NCBI GenBank assembly: GCA_963664365.1
Contig: OY761144.1
Coordinates: 2,604,001-2,668,000 of the forward strand
DNA: 64,000 nt
Direction of reading: 5' to 3'
From: VXRN01 sp963664365
Lineage (GTDB): Bacteria; Chloroflexota; Dehalococcoidia; Lucifugimonadales; UBA1123
Shown: positions 62,674 to 64,000 of the stretch, piece by piece
Numbering within the stretch: position 1 is the stretch's first letter
Layout of the letters: every line of letters starts with the position of its first letter
Translations under genes and position numbers: made by a program
Notes under the pieces: model-generated
Database searches by the model: none
What the model saw: only the letters and a program-made list of their open reading frames with translations
What the model was told of the DNA's origin: nothing

Positions 62674-62808
62674 ATGACGCCCTCAGGCTCAAACACTATT
62701 GGCCCCTCCACGCCCGGCCCCTCCCAATCCCCCGACCGCGTCGACGCCCTAGTCCACGCCGTCACAGAGCTGATGATAGAACGAATCCCAATCAAAATCT
62801 GGGTCTAA
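62674..62808 (+). pseudogene. fragment resembling the C-terminus of phage terminase large subunit
   Basis: A 44-aa frame, too short to be picked by length, reading ...GPSQSPDRVDALVHAVTELM then IERIPIKIWV. 'SPDRxDALVxAxTELM' is the usual last motif of Terminase_6C-type large terminases, where it closes the nuclease domain. The rest of a terminase is missing. It may be a remnant or the true continuation of 62565. The resemblance is from memory of the motif. Confidence 0.4.
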
Positions 62809-62881
62809 CCACCCTGGGAGCGCGGGCGCCGGCGCCCGCCAAACGCGCCTGGGAGCGCGGGCGTCCCGCCCGCACCCTCTC

Positions 62882-63031
62882 TCATTTCGAGTGCCCCCAC
62901 TGTCATTTCGAGCGCCCCCACTGTCATTTCGAGCGCCCCCACTGTCATTTCGAGTGCCCCCACTGTCATTTCGAGCGCCCCCACTGTCATTTCGAGTGCC
63001 CCCACTGTCATTTCGAGCGCAGCGAGAAATC
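62882..63031 (+). repeat. 21-bp tandem repeat array ending in a dispersed element
   Basis: Seven copies of TCATTTCGAG(C/T)GCCCCCACTG spaced exactly 21 bases (62882, 62903, 62924, 62945, 62966, 62987, 63008), the last merging into the TGTCATTTCGAGCGCAGCGA element (63006-63031). A 21-base period keeps frame on both strands. It is not CRISPR-like because there are no unique spacers. Confidence 0.9.
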
Positions 63032-63097
63032 TAAAATCCCTGAACGCCAGCCCCGACCATCCAAAAAACCGCAGCCCGACTTTAGCGCCCGCCCAAA

Positions 63098-63122
63098 ATC
63101 AGCGAAATCACAAAAATCACAG
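63098..63122 (+). repeat. dispersed CACAAAAATCACAGTTC repeat
   Basis: A third copy of the element seen at 27086-27130 (inverted) and 61424-61455, here upstream of recA. In all three places the order is this repeat, then a promoter, then a gene. Confidence 0.75.
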
Positions 63123-63204
63123 TTCAGACAATCCTTACCCCTTCCTGTCCTTGCGCCATTGCGTTGAATTCGACGCCTACCAATCTGACACAGCTTCCGT
63201 CCGC

Positions 63205-63243
63205 TTCTACCCCTTGACACCAGCCCAAAGACCATCTATTCTA
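63205..63243 (+). promoter_or_regulatory. recA promoter in the duplicated 39-bp cassette
   Basis: -35 TTGACA (63214-63219), 17-bp spacer, -10 TATTCT (63237-63242), identical but for one base to 61549-61587. The leader before the recA ATG is about 40 bases. I see no clear LexA-type palindrome. Confidence 0.8.
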
Positions 63244-63287
63244 TATGGAACAACAGTCTATCCACTACCGCAAAATGGAGAGTGCGC

Positions 63288-64000
63288 ATGAACAACAAGA
63301 GACGCGAAGCCCTCGAAATAGCCATCGGCCAGATCGACAAGCAGTTCGGCAAAGGCGCCATCATGAGGCTGGGTGAAGCCCAGGGCGCCGCCCACGTCGA
63401 GGCCATACCCACCGGCTCCCTCGCCCTCGACATGGCCCTCGGAGTCGGCGGCATACCTCGCGGACGAGTCGTCGAGATCTACGGAGCCGAGTCCTCCGGC
63501 AAGTCCACCCTCGCCTACCACATCATGTCGGAGGCGCAGAAGATGGGCGGCACCGCGGCGTACATAGACGCCGAGCACGCACTCGACCCCGGATACAGCG
63601 CCCGCTGCGGCGTGAACCTCGATGACTTGCTCGTCTCACAGCCCGACAGCGCCGAGCAGGCCCTCGAAATATGCGAATACCTGGTACGCAGCAGCGCCGT
63701 CGACGTCGTCGTCATTGACAGCGTCGCCGCTCTCGTTCCGAAAGCCGAGATCGACGGCGAGATGGGAGACACCCACGTCGGACTCCAGGCTAGGCTCATG
63801 TCTCAGGCCCTCAGAAAGCTCACCGCCGCCATCGGACGCTCCGACTGCGCCGTCGTCTTCATCAACCAGATCCGAGAGAAGGTCGGGGTCATCTGGGGCA
63901 GCCCTGAGACCACCCCCGGGGGCCGCGCCCTCAAGTTCTACAGCTCCGTAAGGCTCGACCTAAGACGCGCCGAGTCCATCAAGAAGGCCGGCGATTTCGT
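63288..64000 (+). CDS. recA: recombinase RecA (3' partial)
   Basis: Strand-exchange and SOS co-protease protein; 237 complete codons are in the window and the gene continues beyond it. Seen: ALEIAIGQIDKQFGKGAIMR, Walker A GAESSGKS (66-73), YIDAEHALDPGYSARCGVNL, VVVIDSVAALVPKAEIDGEMGD-type Walker B region, LMSQALRKLTAAIGRSDCAV, FINQIREKVGVIWGSPETTP and GGRALKFYSSVRLDLRR. Ala replaces the usual Pro in the Walker A loop (GPESSGKT), and IWG replaces MFG in loop L2; otherwise normal. Start ATG 63288 with GGAG five to six bases upstream. Confidence 0.97.
   Translation, partial: MNNKRREALEIAIGQIDKQFGKGAIMRLGEAQGAAHVEAIPTGSLALDMALGVGGIPRGRVVEIYGAESSGKSTLAYHIMSEAQKMGGTAAYIDAEHALDPGYSARCGVNLDDLLVSQPDSAEQALEICEYLVRSSAVDVVVIDSVAALVPKAEIDGEMGDTHVGLQARLMSQALRKLTAAIGRSDCAVVFINQIREKVGVIWGSPETTPGGRALKFYSSVRLDLRRAESIKKAGDF

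Larger units (their letters stand above)
62565..63167 (+). pseudogene. small decayed frame running into a repeat array
   Basis: An ATG two bases after the copy-2 stop opens a frame that looks protein-like for about 40 residues (MTTSENILSEIIDELRPLPH, then AQRAALARVYRQALDEHD), then turns into a Pro/Arg-rich run and the 21-bp array, ending with repeat-derived residues. A sensible continuation lies in another frame (see 62674-62808), so it looks like one short gene broken by a frameshift near 62680-62720. Confidence 0.4.

Noticed and set aside
62805..63011. Minus-strand frame encoding MTVGALE repeats
   Set aside because: It is the antisense of the tandem array and has no upstream ribosome-binding site or non-repeat body.
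62882..63031. CRISPR-like regular spacing
   Set aside because: The 21-base units are contiguous with no unique spacers and no cas genes nearby.
63237..63287. Possible LexA/SOS box before recA
   Set aside because: GAAC-like half sites are present but no convincing palindrome of known spacing could be made out.

Overview
This is a GC-rich bacterial chromosome segment. The gene content points to Chloroflexota, probably a SAR202/Dehalococcoidia-like lineage. It carries two luciferase-like flavin monooxygenases, a CaiB/BaiF CoA-transferase, a DUF3500 protein, two peptide-type ABC transporters with Pro-Gly/Val-Glu or Pro/Ala linkers behind lipoboxes, a UbiD/UbiA/UbiX quinone cluster, and many dispersed palindromic intergenic repeats. 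The lineage is inferred from content; the 23S rRNA in the window would settle it.

1-9.4 kb: a partial flavin monooxygenase, an unknown protein, a PD-(D/E)XK nuclease, a DNA methyltransferase fused to an Mrr-like nuclease domain, a second flavin monooxygenase, a small membrane protein, xylulokinase and a MarR regulator. 9.4-18.9 kb: DUF3500 protein, a solitary 23S rRNA gene with its own promoter followed by initiator tRNA and a terminator (no 16S or 5S), an orphan ribbon-helix-helix protein coupled to a CoA-transferase, ferredoxin, aconitase and a VOC protein. 18.9-27 kb (mostly minus strand): an apparent operon fakA-like / degV / recG followed by three diverged tandem paralogues of a small secreted protein, with rpmB divergent, then the first copy of a repeat-riddled gene family.

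27-36 kb: DapA-like lyase/aldolase, an MfnB-like synthase with a TusA-like tail, a Trk/Ktr potassium module with three separate TrkA-type proteins and a USP protein, translationally coupled to prephenate dehydratase, then small envelope proteins and a DUF6338 pair. 36-40 kb is an accessory patch: a decayed PIN toxin, a HigB-like toxin with an HTH-less partner, and a NYN / unknown / AlbA_2 operon. A short promoter-hairpin-terminator unit at about 40.05-40.14 kb may be a small RNA.

40.3-46.9 kb: a four-gene operon of a CinA-like/NMNAT-like fusion, ubiD, ubiA and ubiX with overlapping starts and stops, two tandem copies of a MNT-HEPN fusion gene, and a PHP phosphoesterase. 46.9-60 kb (minus strand): a D-2-hydroxyacid dehydrogenase, two ABC peptide-type transport operons, the second of which also carries an FAD-dependent oxidoreductase and an orphan adenine methyltransferase, and an NHL beta-propeller protein. 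60-64 kb: an MFS transporter, the second copy of the repeat-riddled family, a short frame resembling the C-terminus of a phage large terminase, a 21-bp tandem array, and the start of recA, whose promoter is a near-identical copy of the one in front of the repeat-riddled gene.
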